Positions 45,459 to 53,518 of a stretch of 64,000 nt of DNA are shown here, in pieces (within the stretch, counting starts at the first letter, position 1; every line of letters begins with the position of its first letter). Position numbers and translations under genes: made by a program. The stretch is from Streptomyces rishiriensis (GTDB taxonomy: Bacteria > Actinomycetota > Actinomycetes > Streptomycetales > Streptomycetaceae). Where the stretch lies: positions 2,356,001 through 2,420,000 of the forward strand of contig NZ_JAUSWV010000002.1 of assembly GCF_030815485.1 (NCBI RefSeq), read 5' to 3'. Below the pieces are notes generated by a model, which ran no database searches, was not told the origin of the DNA, and saw only the letters and a program-made list of their open reading frames with translations.

Positions 45459-46487
45459 TCAGCCGAAGAACACGCCGACCTCCGCGTACAGCTGCGGGTC
45501 CACCGTCTTCAGTCGCGCGGTGGCCTCGGCGATCGGTACGCGGACGATGTCCGTGCCGCGCAGGGCGACCATCGTGCCGAAGTCGCCCTCGTGGACGGCG
45601 TCGATGGCGTGCAGGCCGAAGCGGGTGGCGAGCCAGCGGTCGAAGGCGCTCGGCGTGCCGCCGCGCTGGACGTGGCCGAGGACCGTCGTACGGGCCTCCT
45701 TCCCCGTCCGCCGCTCGATCTCCTTGGCGAGCCACTCGCCGACGCCGGACAGCCGGACGTGTCCGAAGGAGTCCAGCGACCCGTCCTTGAGCACCACGTC
45801 GCCGTCCCTGGGCATCGCGCCCTCGGCGACGACCACGATGGGGGCGTACGACGCCCGGAAGCGGGAGGTCACCCAGGCGCAGACCTGCTCGATGTCGAAG
45901 CGCTGCTCGGGGATGAGGATGACGTTGGCGCCGCCGGCCAGGCCCGAGTGCAGGGCGATCCAGCCGGCGTGACGGCCCATCACCTCGACGACGAGGACGC
46001 GCATATGGGACTCGGCGGTGGTGTGCAGCCGGTCGATGGCCTCGGTCGCGATGCCCACGGCGGTGTCGAAGCCGAAGGTGTAGTCGGTGGCGGACAGGTC
46101 GTTGTCTATGGTCTTCGGGACGCCGACGCAGGGCACCTCGTACTCGTCGGAGAGACGGGCGGCGACCCCCAGGGTGTCCTCGCCGCCGATGGTGATCAGG
46201 GCCCCGATCTCCTGCCGGGCGAGGGTGTCCTTGATGCGGCGGATGCCGTCCTCCTCCTTGAGGGGGTTGGTCCGCGAGGAGCCGAGGATCGTGCCGCCGC
46301 GGGGCAGGATGCCGCGCACGGCGCGGATGTCGAGGCGGATCGACCTCCCTTCCAGGGGGCCCCGCCAGCCGTCGCGGAACCCGACGAACTCATGGCCGTA
46401 CTCCTGGACGCCCTTGCGGACGACCGCCCGGATGACGGCGTTGAGGCCGGGGCAGTCCCCGCCTCCGGTCAGTACTCCGACGCGCAT
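45459..46487 (-). CDS. pfkA: 6-phosphofructokinase (residues of the pyrophosphate-dependent type)
   Basis: Phosphorylates fructose 6-phosphate at C1. The 342-residue product has GGGDCPGLNAVIR at the N-terminus, the catalytic Asp128 in PKTIDND, and the substrate blocks EVMGRHAGWIAL and LGHVQRGG. Donor-determining positions differ from ATP enzymes: IGGEDT has Asp104 where E. coli PfkA has Gly104, and Lys125 stands where E. coli has Gly124. Both substitutions are those of PPi-dependent enzymes. It converges with trpE with an 18-bp gap. The start is ATG at 46487. Confidence 0.94.
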   Translation of the reverse strand: MRVGVLTGGGDCPGLNAVIRAVVRKGVQEYGHEFVGFRDGWRGPLEGRSIRLDIRAVRGILPRGGTILGSSRTNPLKEEDGIRRIKDTLARQEIGALITIGGEDTLGVAARLSDEYEVPCVGVPKTIDNDLSATDYTFGFDTAVGIATEAIDRLHTTAESHMRVLVVEVMGRHAGWIALHSGLAGGANVILIPEQRFDIEQVCAWVTSRFRASYAPIVVVAEGAMPRDGDVVLKDGSLDSFGHVRLSGVGEWLAKEIERRTGKEARTTVLGHVQRGGTPSAFDRWLATRFGLHAIDAVHEGDFGTMVALRGTDIVRVPIAEATARLKTVDPQLYAEVGVFFG

Positions 46488-46559
46488 GGAAGTGTCCCTT
46501 CGCCGCGGTTGGCCGACGAAGGTCACGGTAATGGTGATCCAGGTCACACAGATATGCCT

Positions 46560-46604
46560 CGGCGCGGCCAATTCCGTTGGATCACCGGGGAATTGGCCGC
46601 GCCG
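46560..46604 (-). terminator. Terminator of the macRS operon
   Basis: CGGCGCGGCCAATTCC at 46560-46575 pairs perfectly with GGAATTGGCCGCGCCG at 46589-46604 around a 13-nt loop, 6 nt after the response-regulator stop codon. It lies upstream of pfkA on the same strand, so it also isolates pfkA from the two-component operon. Confidence 0.85.
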
Positions 46605-46610
46605 GCGCTC

Positions 46611-47291
46611 TCACTCGTCGTCGAGGCCGCGTTCTATCGCGTACCGGACCAGTTCCACCCGGTTGTGCAGCTGGAGCTTGCCGAGGGTGTTCTGGACGTG
46701 GTTCTGGACCGTGCGGTGGGAGATGACGAGGCGCTCGGCGATCTGCTTGTAGCTCAGGCCCTTGGCGACCAGCCGCAGCACCTCGGTCTCCCGGTCGGTC
46801 AGCCGGGGCGCGTTCGGTTCGTCGCCGCCGCCCGCGGCGGGTCCGGGGTCGGAGGCCAGCCTGCGGTACTCACCGAGGACCAGTCCGGCCAGGCCCGGGG
46901 TGAACACCGGGTCGCCGACAGCCGTGCGGCGCACCGCGTCCAGCAGTTCCTCCGTGGACGCCGACTTCAGCAGATAGCCGGTCGCGCCGGACTTCACCGC
47001 CTCCAGCACGTCGGCGTGCTCACCGCTCGCCGACAGCACCAGGACCCGCAGGGCCGGGTTCGCGGCGACGACCTCCTTGCAGACCTGGACACCGGGCTTG
47101 GCCGGCAGGTTCAGGTCCAGCACCAGCACATCGGGCGTGGTGGCCTTCGCCCGGCGCACGGCCTGCTCGCCGTCGCCCGCGGTGGCGACCACGTCGAGCC
47201 CGGCCTCGGCGAGGTCGCGGGCGACGGCGTCGCGCCACATGGGGTGGTCGTCGACCACCATGACCCTGATCGGACCCTGCTGACTGCTCAT
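46611..47291 (-). CDS. macR: LuxR-family response regulator (MacR type)
   Basis: A 226-residue NarL-type regulator. The receiver domain has Asp14-Asp15, the phospho-acceptor Asp59 (VLVLDLNLP), and the conserved Ser/Lys switch residues (VLSASGE, LLKSAS). A LuxR HTH fills the C-terminus (LTDRETEVLRLVAKGLSYKQ, HRTVQNHVQNTL). It overlaps the kinase gene by 4 bp (ATGA). Position beside pfkA and sequence match MacR of S. coelicolor as I remember it, a regulator of morphogenesis and actinorhodin. Confidence 0.92.
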   Translation of the reverse strand: MSSQQGPIRVMVVDDHPMWRDAVARDLAEAGLDVVATAGDGEQAVRRAKATTPDVLVLDLNLPAKPGVQVCKEVVAANPALRVLVLSASGEHADVLEAVKSGATGYLLKSASTEELLDAVRRTAVGDPVFTPGLAGLVLGEYRRLASDPGPAAGGGDEPNAPRLTDRETEVLRLVAKGLSYKQIAERLVISHRTVQNHVQNTLGKLQLHNRVELVRYAIERGLDDE

Positions 47292-48520
47292 CGCTGTTCC
47301 GCCTTCCCCCGCCGCACGTTCTTCTCCTTCTCCTTCGGCACCGTCAGTTCGACCTCCGTGCCCTGCCCCGGGGTGGAGATCAGCTCCGCGCTGCCGCCGA
47401 GGTCCCGCAGCCGGCCCCGGATCGACTGGGCGACCCCGAGCCGCCCCTCCCCCTCGGCCTGCGCCAGCCGCCCCTCGGGGATGCCGGGCCCGTCGTCCCG
47501 CACGGTGATGATCACCTCGTCGGGCTCGTCCTCGACCAGGATCCAGGCCCGGGCGTCGTCCCCCGCGTGTCTGCGGACGTTGTCGAGGGCGGCCCCGACC
47601 GCCGCTGCCAGTTCCTTCGCGGCGGGCGCGGGCAGCAGCACCGGGGCGCCCGGCTCGGCGAGGTTGACCCGGGCGGCGGCGAAGGGCGCGAGCAGCGAGC
47701 GCAGGTCGACCGGACCCGTCTGCTCCGCCGGCTCCTCGACCGCCCGCACGACGGCGCCCTCGGCCGCGTCCTGCGACACCCGGGAGACGGGTACGAGGCC
47801 GCCGGCGACCAGGGTGCGCAGCGCGACCTCCTGCTCCCCGGCCATCCGCCCCAGTTCGGCCGCCTCGCCGCCGAGGACGGCGCCGCGCCGCTGCACCATG
47901 GCCAGCACCTGGAGCACACCGTCATGGATGTCCCGGGCGAGCCGCTCCCGTTCCCGGGTCGCGGCCTCGATCTCCAGCGCGCGGGCGAGGGTGCGCTCGG
48001 AGGCGCGGGCGACCTCGACGACGTAACCGATGGCGATGGACGCGACCCAGACGAGGATCACGTTGTGGATGGTGTCGCGGGCCGGGCTGCCGCGCTCGAC
48101 CAGGTTGGCGACCGCGACGGCCGTGGACGCGAACGCCGCCCAGCGCCAGCCGCCCTTGACGGCGAACGCCAGGACGGAGCCGGCGGTCCATATCGACGGC
48201 AGGGTCGGCCCGCCCGACTGGATGCGCTCGTGGGCGTCCGCCACGGTCGTGAGCAGGATGCCGGTCAGCGCGATGGTGAGGTCGGCGGCGAGGAAGCGCT
48301 TGGTGCAGCTCGCCGCGTTCGCGACCTTGGGCAGCGTGGCCAGGGTCCAGACGAACAGGACGCAGTAGTAGCCGACGGCGACCCAGGGCCGGGCGAACCC
48401 GTCGTAGGCGGTGGCGAAGAAACCCACCGCGTACAGCATGGTGAGCACCCGGTAGCCGGCCAGCGCACGCCACAGCGGCAGCTCGACCGACATTCTGATG
48501 ACTCTCTCGCGCCTGGCCAT
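47288..48520 (-). CDS. macS: MacS-family sensor histidine kinase
   Basis: A 410-residue sensor with about five to six N-terminal membrane helices (20-170), a HisKA_3 dimerisation segment with the phosphorylated His199 in ERLARDIHDGVLQVL, and a C-terminal ATPase domain with the N box ALDNVRRHA and the G box DDGPGIPEGRL. There is no extracellular sensor domain of any size, so the signal is probably sensed in the membrane. It is co-transcribed with macR, and a terminator follows the pair. Confidence 0.92.
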   Translation of the reverse strand: MARRERVIRMSVELPLWRALAGYRVLTMLYAVGFFATAYDGFARPWVAVGYYCVLFVWTLATLPKVANAASCTKRFLAADLTIALTGILLTTVADAHERIQSGGPTLPSIWTAGSVLAFAVKGGWRWAAFASTAVAVANLVERGSPARDTIHNVILVWVASIAIGYVVEVARASERTLARALEIEAATRERERLARDIHDGVLQVLAMVQRRGAVLGGEAAELGRMAGEQEVALRTLVAGGLVPVSRVSQDAAEGAVVRAVEEPAEQTGPVDLRSLLAPFAAARVNLAEPGAPVLLPAPAAKELAAAVGAALDNVRRHAGDDARAWILVEDEPDEVIITVRDDGPGIPEGRLAQAEGEGRLGVAQSIRGRLRDLGGSAELISTPGQGTEVELTVPKEKEKNVRRGKAEQR

Positions 48521-48558
48521 CCGTCCCCCGCCCCCGGGCCCCGACCGCTGACCGCCGA

Positions 48559-49350
48559 CTACTGCTCTTGCTCGCTGTCCTTGGCCTGGTCCTTCTTGGC
48601 CTGGTCCTTCTCGGCCTGCGCGAGCGCCGCCCTCGCGGCCCGCTCGGCCTCCTTCTCGGCCTTCGCCGCCTCCGTGATCTGCCGCTTGGCGGCGGTCGCG
48701 TAGATGTCGACGTACTCCTGGCCGGAGAGCTTCATGATCTCGTACATGACCTCGTCGGTCACGGCGCGCAGCACGAAGCGGTCGTGGTCCATGCCCTGGT
48801 AGCGGGCGAAGTCCAGCGGCCTGCCGATACGGATGCCCGGCCGCATGATCTTCGGCAGGACCTTCCCGGGGGGCTGGATCTTCTCGGTGTCGATCATCGC
48901 GACCGGGATCACGGGCGCGCCGGTGGCGAGCGCCACCCGGGCGAGCCCGCCGGGCTTGCCGCGGTAGAGCCGCCCGTCGGGCGAGCGGGTGCCCTCCGGG
49001 TAGATGCCGAACAGCTCGCCCCGCTCGAGCACCTCTATGCCGCTGCGGATCGCCGCCTCGCCGGCCCCGCGACCGCCCGAGCGGTCCACCGGGAGCTGTC
49101 CGACGCCCTTGAAGAAGGCCGCCGTCAGCCGGCCCTTCACCCCGGGTGTCGTGAAGTACTCGGCCTTCGCGATGAAGGTCACCTTGCGGTCGAGGACCGC
49201 GGGCAGGAAGAACGAGTCCGAGAAGGACAGGTGGTTGCTCGCCAGGATCGCGGGGCCCTCGGCGGGAATGTTCTCGAGGCCTTCCACCCAGGGCCTGAAG
49301 GTGACCTTCAGCGGTCCCCCGATAGCGACCTTCATCGCGCCGTACAACAA
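48559..49350 (-). CDS. 1-acyl-sn-glycerol-3-phosphate acyltransferase (PlsC family)
   Basis: Phospholipid-synthesis acyltransferase. The catalytic motif is normally Asn-His-x4-Asp and here is NHLSFSD (about residues 35-41). The second motif is YPEGTRSPDG and the third is PVIPVAMIDTEK. The C-terminus is a long Lys/Ala/Glu-rich helix (AKAEKEAERAARAALAQAEK). I chose TTG 49350 (263 residues, MLYGAMKVAIGG) because GGAGG lies 7 nt upstream. The ATG at 49335 is the alternative. Confidence 0.93.
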   Translation of the reverse strand: MLYGAMKVAIGGPLKVTFRPWVEGLENIPAEGPAILASNHLSFSDSFFLPAVLDRKVTFIAKAEYFTTPGVKGRLTAAFFKGVGQLPVDRSGGRGAGEAAIRSGIEVLERGELFGIYPEGTRSPDGRLYRGKPGGLARVALATGAPVIPVAMIDTEKIQPPGKVLPKIMRPGIRIGRPLDFARYQGMDHDRFVLRAVTDEVMYEIMKLSGQEYVDIYATAAKRQITEAAKAEKEAERAARAALAQAEKDQAKKDQAKDSEQEQ

Positions 49351-49494
49351 GCGAGTGCCTCCAGTTTGTGTCGCACAGACCTTAACCCGGAGTGGCCGCA
49401 AAGGCTCCGACGACCCTGGTCGGTGTCAGTGCGGTCGCGTACGGTGAAGCACACGTCCCTCCCATGAAGAACAGACGAAGACAGGAGACCGAAG

Positions 49495-50274
49495 GTGCCG
49501 GTCCTTCCTGGAGCCGAGCCGTACCGCCATGAGGGCGGAGAGGTCGGGGTGCTCCTCTGTCACGGCTTCACCGGATCCCCGCAGTCGCTGCGCCCCTGGG
49601 CGCGGTACCTGGCCGGGCAGGGTCTGACCGTCTCGCTGCCGCTGCTGCCGGGACACGGCACGCGCTGGGAGGACATGGCGCTGACCGGCTGGCCGGACTG
49701 GTACGCGGAGGTGGACCGTGAGCTGCGCGCCCTGCGCGACCGGTGCTCCCGGGTGTTCGTGGCCGGTCTGTCCATGGGCGGCGCGCTGGCCCTGCGGCTC
49801 GCGGCGAAGCACGGGGAGGGGGTGGAGGGCGTCATCGTCGTCAACCCGGCGAACCGGGTGCACGGCCTGTCCGCGTACGCCCTTCCGGTGGCCCGCCATC
49901 TCGTGCGGACGACGAAGGGGATCACCAGCGACATCGCGAAGGAGGGCGCGCTGGAGAGCGGGTACGACCGGGTGCCGCTCCACTCGGCGCACTCCCTGCG
50001 CACCTTCCTGCGGATGATCGACGGAGAGCTGCCGCAGGTCACCCAGCCGCTGCTGGTTCTGCACAGCGTCCAGGACCATGTCGTGCCGGCCGCCGACTCG
50101 GCCCGGGTCCTCAGCCGGGTGTCGTCGACGGACGTGACCGAGATCCTGCTGGAACAGAGCTACCACGTGGCAACGTTGGACCACGATGCGGACCGGATCT
50201 TCGAGGAGAGCTACGCGTTCATCGCCCGGATCGCGCCCAGTGTCGGCAAGGAAGGGACGGCCGTAGGTGGCTGA
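49495..50274 (+). CDS. Alpha/beta hydrolase (carboxylesterase Est30-like)
   Basis: A 259-residue serine hydrolase. The oxyanion-hole region is LLCHGFTGSPQSL (about 20-32), the nucleophile elbow is GLSMGG (Ser near 93), and the acid/base residues are in HSVQDHVVP and SYHVATLDHD. The layout matches Est30-type carboxylesterases and monoacylglycerol lipases. The start is GTG at 49495. The stop overlaps the next gene by 8 bp. It is divergent from the PlsC gene, which suggests lipid metabolism, but the substrate is unknown. Confidence 0.9.
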   Translation: MPVLPGAEPYRHEGGEVGVLLCHGFTGSPQSLRPWARYLAGQGLTVSLPLLPGHGTRWEDMALTGWPDWYAEVDRELRALRDRCSRVFVAGLSMGGALALRLAAKHGEGVEGVIVVNPANRVHGLSAYALPVARHLVRTTKGITSDIAKEGALESGYDRVPLHSAHSLRTFLRMIDGELPQVTQPLLVLHSVQDHVVPAADSARVLSRVSSTDVTEILLEQSYHVATLDHDADRIFEESYAFIARIAPSVGKEGTAVGG

Positions 50275-50932
50275 GCACGACTCCGACCGTGAGGACCGGG
50301 AGAACCGGGACGAGCGGGACGGCCCGGAGGGCCGGGAGGGACGCGCGTCGGAGGAGCAGAGCGTGCCCTTCGACGAGGCCGCCGCGTGGGCGGCGATCGT
50401 CGCGGGATACGGCGAGGAGCCGGCGGACCCGCCGGGCGCCAAGCCGTTCAAGTCGGTCGAGGATCTGGCGCTCCTCGAGGTCGAGACGAACGGCGAGGAG
50501 TCGGGGGCCGAACCCGCGAAGGACTCCGCCGAGGAGCCCGTCAAGGACCCCGCCGAGAAGCCCGGCGAGGAGAAGGAACCGGCCCGGCCGCCGCTGGGCA
50601 GCTCGATCGCCTTCGCGCCTGGTGTCGGCCCACGCGACCACACGGCGCCCGAGCCCTCGGAGGAGGACTTCGACGGGGACGACGAGGGTCACTTCGTCCC
50701 GCCGGAGCCGCCCCCGCTGCCCGCCGCCGACACCACGGCCAAGTTCGCCTGGCTCGGGGTGATCGGCGGGCCGTTGCTGCTCCTGCTCGCGGTACTGCTG
50801 GGCTGGGAGATGACGTGGTGGCTGTCGACCGTCGGCATCGGCGGCTTCCTCGGCGGATTCGCCACGCTGGTGATGCGGATGCGCACGGACGACGAGGAGG
50901 ACGGGGATCCGGGGCGGGGCGCGGTCGTCTAG
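50267..50932 (+). CDS. Acidic-linker membrane protein of unknown function
   Basis: A 221-residue protein. The first 150 residues are highly acidic and disordered (Glu/Asp/Pro/Ala-rich) with a short conserved segment PFDEAAAWAAIVAGYGEEP near 33-51. Two hydrophobic helices follow (about 160-180 and 184-203), and a short acidic tail ends the protein. It overlaps the esterase by 8 bp and converges with the phosphatase-family gene by 4 bp. I cannot assign a family beyond a conserved actinobacterial hypothetical. Confidence 0.82.
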   Translation: MAEHDSDREDRENRDERDGPEGREGRASEEQSVPFDEAAAWAAIVAGYGEEPADPPGAKPFKSVEDLALLEVETNGEESGAEPAKDSAEEPVKDPAEKPGEEKEPARPPLGSSIAFAPGVGPRDHTAPEPSEEDFDGDDEGHFVPPEPPPLPAADTTAKFAWLGVIGGPLLLLLAVLLGWEMTWWLSTVGIGGFLGGFATLVMRMRTDDEEDGDPGRGAVV

Positions 50933-51684
50933 CCCGCGGGGATCCTGAGGGCGGCAAGGACCGGAAGGTGGTCCGTGGCCGCCCTCAAGTCGCTCCCGGT
51001 GACTCCGGGAAGCCCGGTCGGCACCCCGCAGCCCAGCACCTCCACGCCCTTCGTCACGAAGATCCCGTCGATGCGGCGGTTCGGCGCGCTGGACGGGAAG
51101 CTGTCCTCGGCTCCCCAGGGGGCGGCGGTGCGGCAGTCCTGGAGGGCGGTGGCCAGACGGTCGAAAGTACGGCCGCCGGGGCTCTCGTTGATGTCGCCGC
51201 CCGCGACCGCGTGCTCCACGCCCATCCCGGCGAGACGGTCGAGCAGCATGCCCGCCTGCTCGTAGCGCTCGGCCGCGGTCAGACCGAGGTGGCAGCCGGC
51301 CACGCCGAGCCGGGCACCCGCGAAGCGGACCACGGCGGTCGCGAAGCCCCGGCGGTGCTCGCCCGGCGTGAGCGGCAGAAGGACGTCCTCGGTCCGTTCG
51401 ACGGTCGCCCGCAGCGAGCACAGGACGGCCGGGCCGGCCGCCGTGCCGCCGCCGGTGAGGATCACCTGACCGGAGGCGGCCGCGAGCCGGGCGAGCTTCT
51501 TGCGCCAGCGGAAGAAGCGGGGGGCCTCCTGGACGAGGGTGAGGTCGGGGGCGCAGGCCGTCATGACCCGGGCCAGGGCCCCGGTGTCGTCCCGCAGGGA
51601 GCGGATGTTGTAGCTGAGGACCCGGATGACGGCCGAACCGTCGGGCTCGGTGCGGGAGTTGGGTAGCGGCGAGGTCGTCGGCAT
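50929..51684 (-). CDS. Endonuclease/exonuclease/phosphatase family protein
   Basis: A 251-residue metal-dependent hydrolase fold. Motifs are VLSYNIRSL (Asn), LVQEAPR (Glu), GCHLGLTAAER, GGDINESPGG (Asp/Asn), RIDGIFVT and ATDHLPVLA (Asp-His). All catalytic positions of the EEP superfamily are present. There is no signal peptide. The substrate could be DNA, phosphoinositide or a nucleotide and cannot be told. ATG 51684 is taken over an upstream TTG at 51693. Confidence 0.9.
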   Translation of the reverse strand: MPTTSPLPNSRTEPDGSAVIRVLSYNIRSLRDDTGALARVMTACAPDLTLVQEAPRFFRWRKKLARLAAASGQVILTGGGTAAGPAVLCSLRATVERTEDVLLPLTPGEHRRGFATAVVRFAGARLGVAGCHLGLTAAERYEQAGMLLDRLAGMGVEHAVAGGDINESPGGRTFDRLATALQDCRTAAPWGAEDSFPSSAPNRRIDGIFVTKGVEVLGCGVPTGLPGVTGSDLRAATDHLPVLAALRIPAG

Positions 51685-51729
51685 AGCGATCAAGATACGC
51701 CGCTCCGTCCCCTACGTCCGGAAAAGCGA

Positions 51730-51753
51730 ACGGGGGCCGCGAGCGGCCCCCGT
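51730..51753 (-). terminator. Terminator downstream of glkA
   Basis: ACGGGGGCCGC at 51730-51740 pairs perfectly with GCGGCCCCCGT at 51743-51753 around a 2-nt loop. It lies 150 bp after the glkA stop and just upstream of the next minus-strand gene. Confidence 0.75.
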
Positions 51754-51768
51754 GTTGACGCCATATGC

Positions 51769-51786
51769 CGTACGGCCGGCCGTACG
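51769..51786. repeat. 18-bp perfect palindrome after glkA
   Basis: CGTACGGCCGGCCGTACG is fully self-complementary with no spacer. It lies between the glkA stop and its terminator. It may be a protein-binding site or part of the 3' processing region. Confidence 0.6.
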
Positions 51787-51903
51787 AGCAGTACCTCGCG
51801 CAGCACCACGACCAGTGCTACGGCCAGTGGTACCGACCAGCCGCGCGAGTACTCGCAAGCCGCGCGAACGGTGCACGCGGTGCGAACGGCGCGAGGTGGA
51901 CGA

Positions 51904-52857
51904 CTACATGATCGGGTCGGGTTCTCTCGCCAGGTCCGCCGCGCCCACCAGGCCCGCCTTGTTGCCCAGCTGGGCCGCGATGACATCGGCCACCGGGCGC
52001 CAGTTGCCGCCCACCAGCCAGCGCTTGTAGGACTTCCGGATCGGGTCGAGGACCAGTTCGCCCTCGTCGGAGAGCCCACCGCCGACGATGAAGGCGGAGG
52101 GGTCGAAGAGGGAGGCGAGGTCGGCGAGACCGGCGCCGGCCCAGCGTGCGAGCTCGCGGTAGGAGTCCACGGCGACCGGGTCGCCCTGGCGGGCGGCCAT
52201 GGAGATGTGCTTGCCCTCGATGCCGTCGGGGTTGCCGTCGCCCAGCGACAGCAGGATCTCGGCGTTCTCGGGGGTCGCGTTGGCCCGCTGCTTGGCGTAG
52301 CGGACCAGGGCGCGGCCGGAGGCGTACTGCTCCCAGCAGCCCTGCGAGCCGCAGCCGCACAGCAGACCGTCCGGCACCATACGGATGTGGCCGAACTCGG
52401 CGGCGACGCCGAAGTGGCCGCGCCGCAGCTTGTTGCCGATGATGATGCCGCCGCCGAGGCCGGTGCCCAGGGTGATGCAGATGACGTTGCGGTGGCCCTT
52501 GCCCGCGCCGAACTTGTATTCGCCCCACGCCGCGGCGTTGGCGTCGTTCTCCACCACGACGGGGAGACCCACGCGGGCCTCGACCTCGTCCTTCAGCGGC
52601 TCCTGGCGCCAGTCGATGTTGGGCGCGAAGTAGACCGTCGAGCGCTGGCGGTTGACATAGCCGGCGGCGCCGATGCCCACACCGACGATGTCGTGCCCGG
52701 CGCGCGCGCCCTCGACGGCGGAGGCGATGGCGTCCACGATGCCCTCGGGCGTGCCCGGGGTCGGCACCTTGTGGGTCGAGAGGATGTTGCCTTCCTCGTC
52801 GACCACGCCGGCCGCGATCTTCGTGCCGCCGATGTCGACGCCGATGGTGAGTCCCAT
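51904..52857 (-). CDS. glkA: Glucokinase (ROK family)
   Basis: Phosphorylates glucose with ATP and, in Streptomyces, is central to carbon catabolite repression. The 317-residue product has the phosphate motif GVDIGGTKIAAG (6-17), the catalytic Asp in ENDANAAAWGE, and the ROK zinc motif LCGCGSQGCWEQYASG with HIR upstream. The length and motifs match S. coelicolor GlkA. It starts 67 bp after the DUF5304 gene. Confidence 0.97.
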   Translation of the reverse strand: MGLTIGVDIGGTKIAAGVVDEEGNILSTHKVPTPGTPEGIVDAIASAVEGARAGHDIVGVGIGAAGYVNRQRSTVYFAPNIDWRQEPLKDEVEARVGLPVVVENDANAAAWGEYKFGAGKGHRNVICITLGTGLGGGIIIGNKLRRGHFGVAAEFGHIRMVPDGLLCGCGSQGCWEQYASGRALVRYAKQRANATPENAEILLSLGDGNPDGIEGKHISMAARQGDPVAVDSYRELARWAGAGLADLASLFDPSAFIVGGGLSDEGELVLDPIRKSYKRWLVGGNWRPVADVIAAQLGNKAGLVGAADLAREPDPIM

Positions 52858-52924
52858 GAATCCCTCAGTTCCGGTCGAGCCCCGCTACGGCCAACCGTAC
52901 CCGAGGCCCTGCCCCCCGAGGGCT

Positions 52925-53437
52925 TCAGTCCAAGTCGATGCGCTGGCCGGGACCGGTGTCGTCGCCACCGCGGCCCGGGTCGCGGTGGGTGCTCCCCGGA
53001 TCGTTCGCCCCGGTCGTCCAGCGTTGTTCCTGGGTCTGGACGGCGGAGCGGTAGGCCGCGAGGAGTTCGGTGCCGGCGGCCGCGAGGTGGTCGAAGACGT
53101 CCGGGTTGCGCTCGATGACGGGCTCCACGGCGGCCTTGGCCTGCTGGACGACCTGGCGGACCACCTGCTGGGCGGCGGGGCCCGCGACCGCCCCGAGCAG
53201 CGGGGACTGGAGCGAGGACAGCTTGTCGCCGACGGCGTCGACGAGCTTGCGCAGTTCCTCGGCGGCCGAACCCGGGGGCGGGCCGCCCTGGCCACGGCGG
53301 CGGGCCTTCTCCGATGCCAGGTCCTCCGCGGCGGCGGTGGCCCAGGCATCGGCGTCGCTCGCGCGGGGCTGCTCGTCGGAGCCTGATGTCCCGGTGCTCT
53401 CCCCGGCGGCGTCGGGCGTGGGGCGCTCTTCGCTCAT
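52925..53437 (-). CDS. DUF5304 domain-containing protein
   Basis: A 170-residue soluble protein. The first 50 residues are an acidic disordered stretch. A helical core (AAEELRKLVDAVGDKLSSLQ ... VVRQVVQQAKAAVEPVIERN) follows and the tail is Asp/Gly-rich. It matches actinobacterial DUF5304 proteins, which usually lie next to glk. No function is known. The ATG at 53437 is followed by the family start SEERPTPD. Confidence 0.85.
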   Translation of the reverse strand: MSEERPTPDAAGESTGTSGSDEQPRASDADAWATAAAEDLASEKARRRGQGGPPPGSAAEELRKLVDAVGDKLSSLQSPLLGAVAGPAAQQVVRQVVQQAKAAVEPVIERNPDVFDHLAAAGTELLAAYRSAVQTQEQRWTTGANDPGSTHRDPGRGGDDTGPGQRIDLD

Positions 53438-53518
53438 GGCGGACTCCTGATGACTCCTGGTCGACGACGCCTGATGACGGCTCGTCCCTACGACGGTACC
53501 CGAACGGCGGAACGTCGT

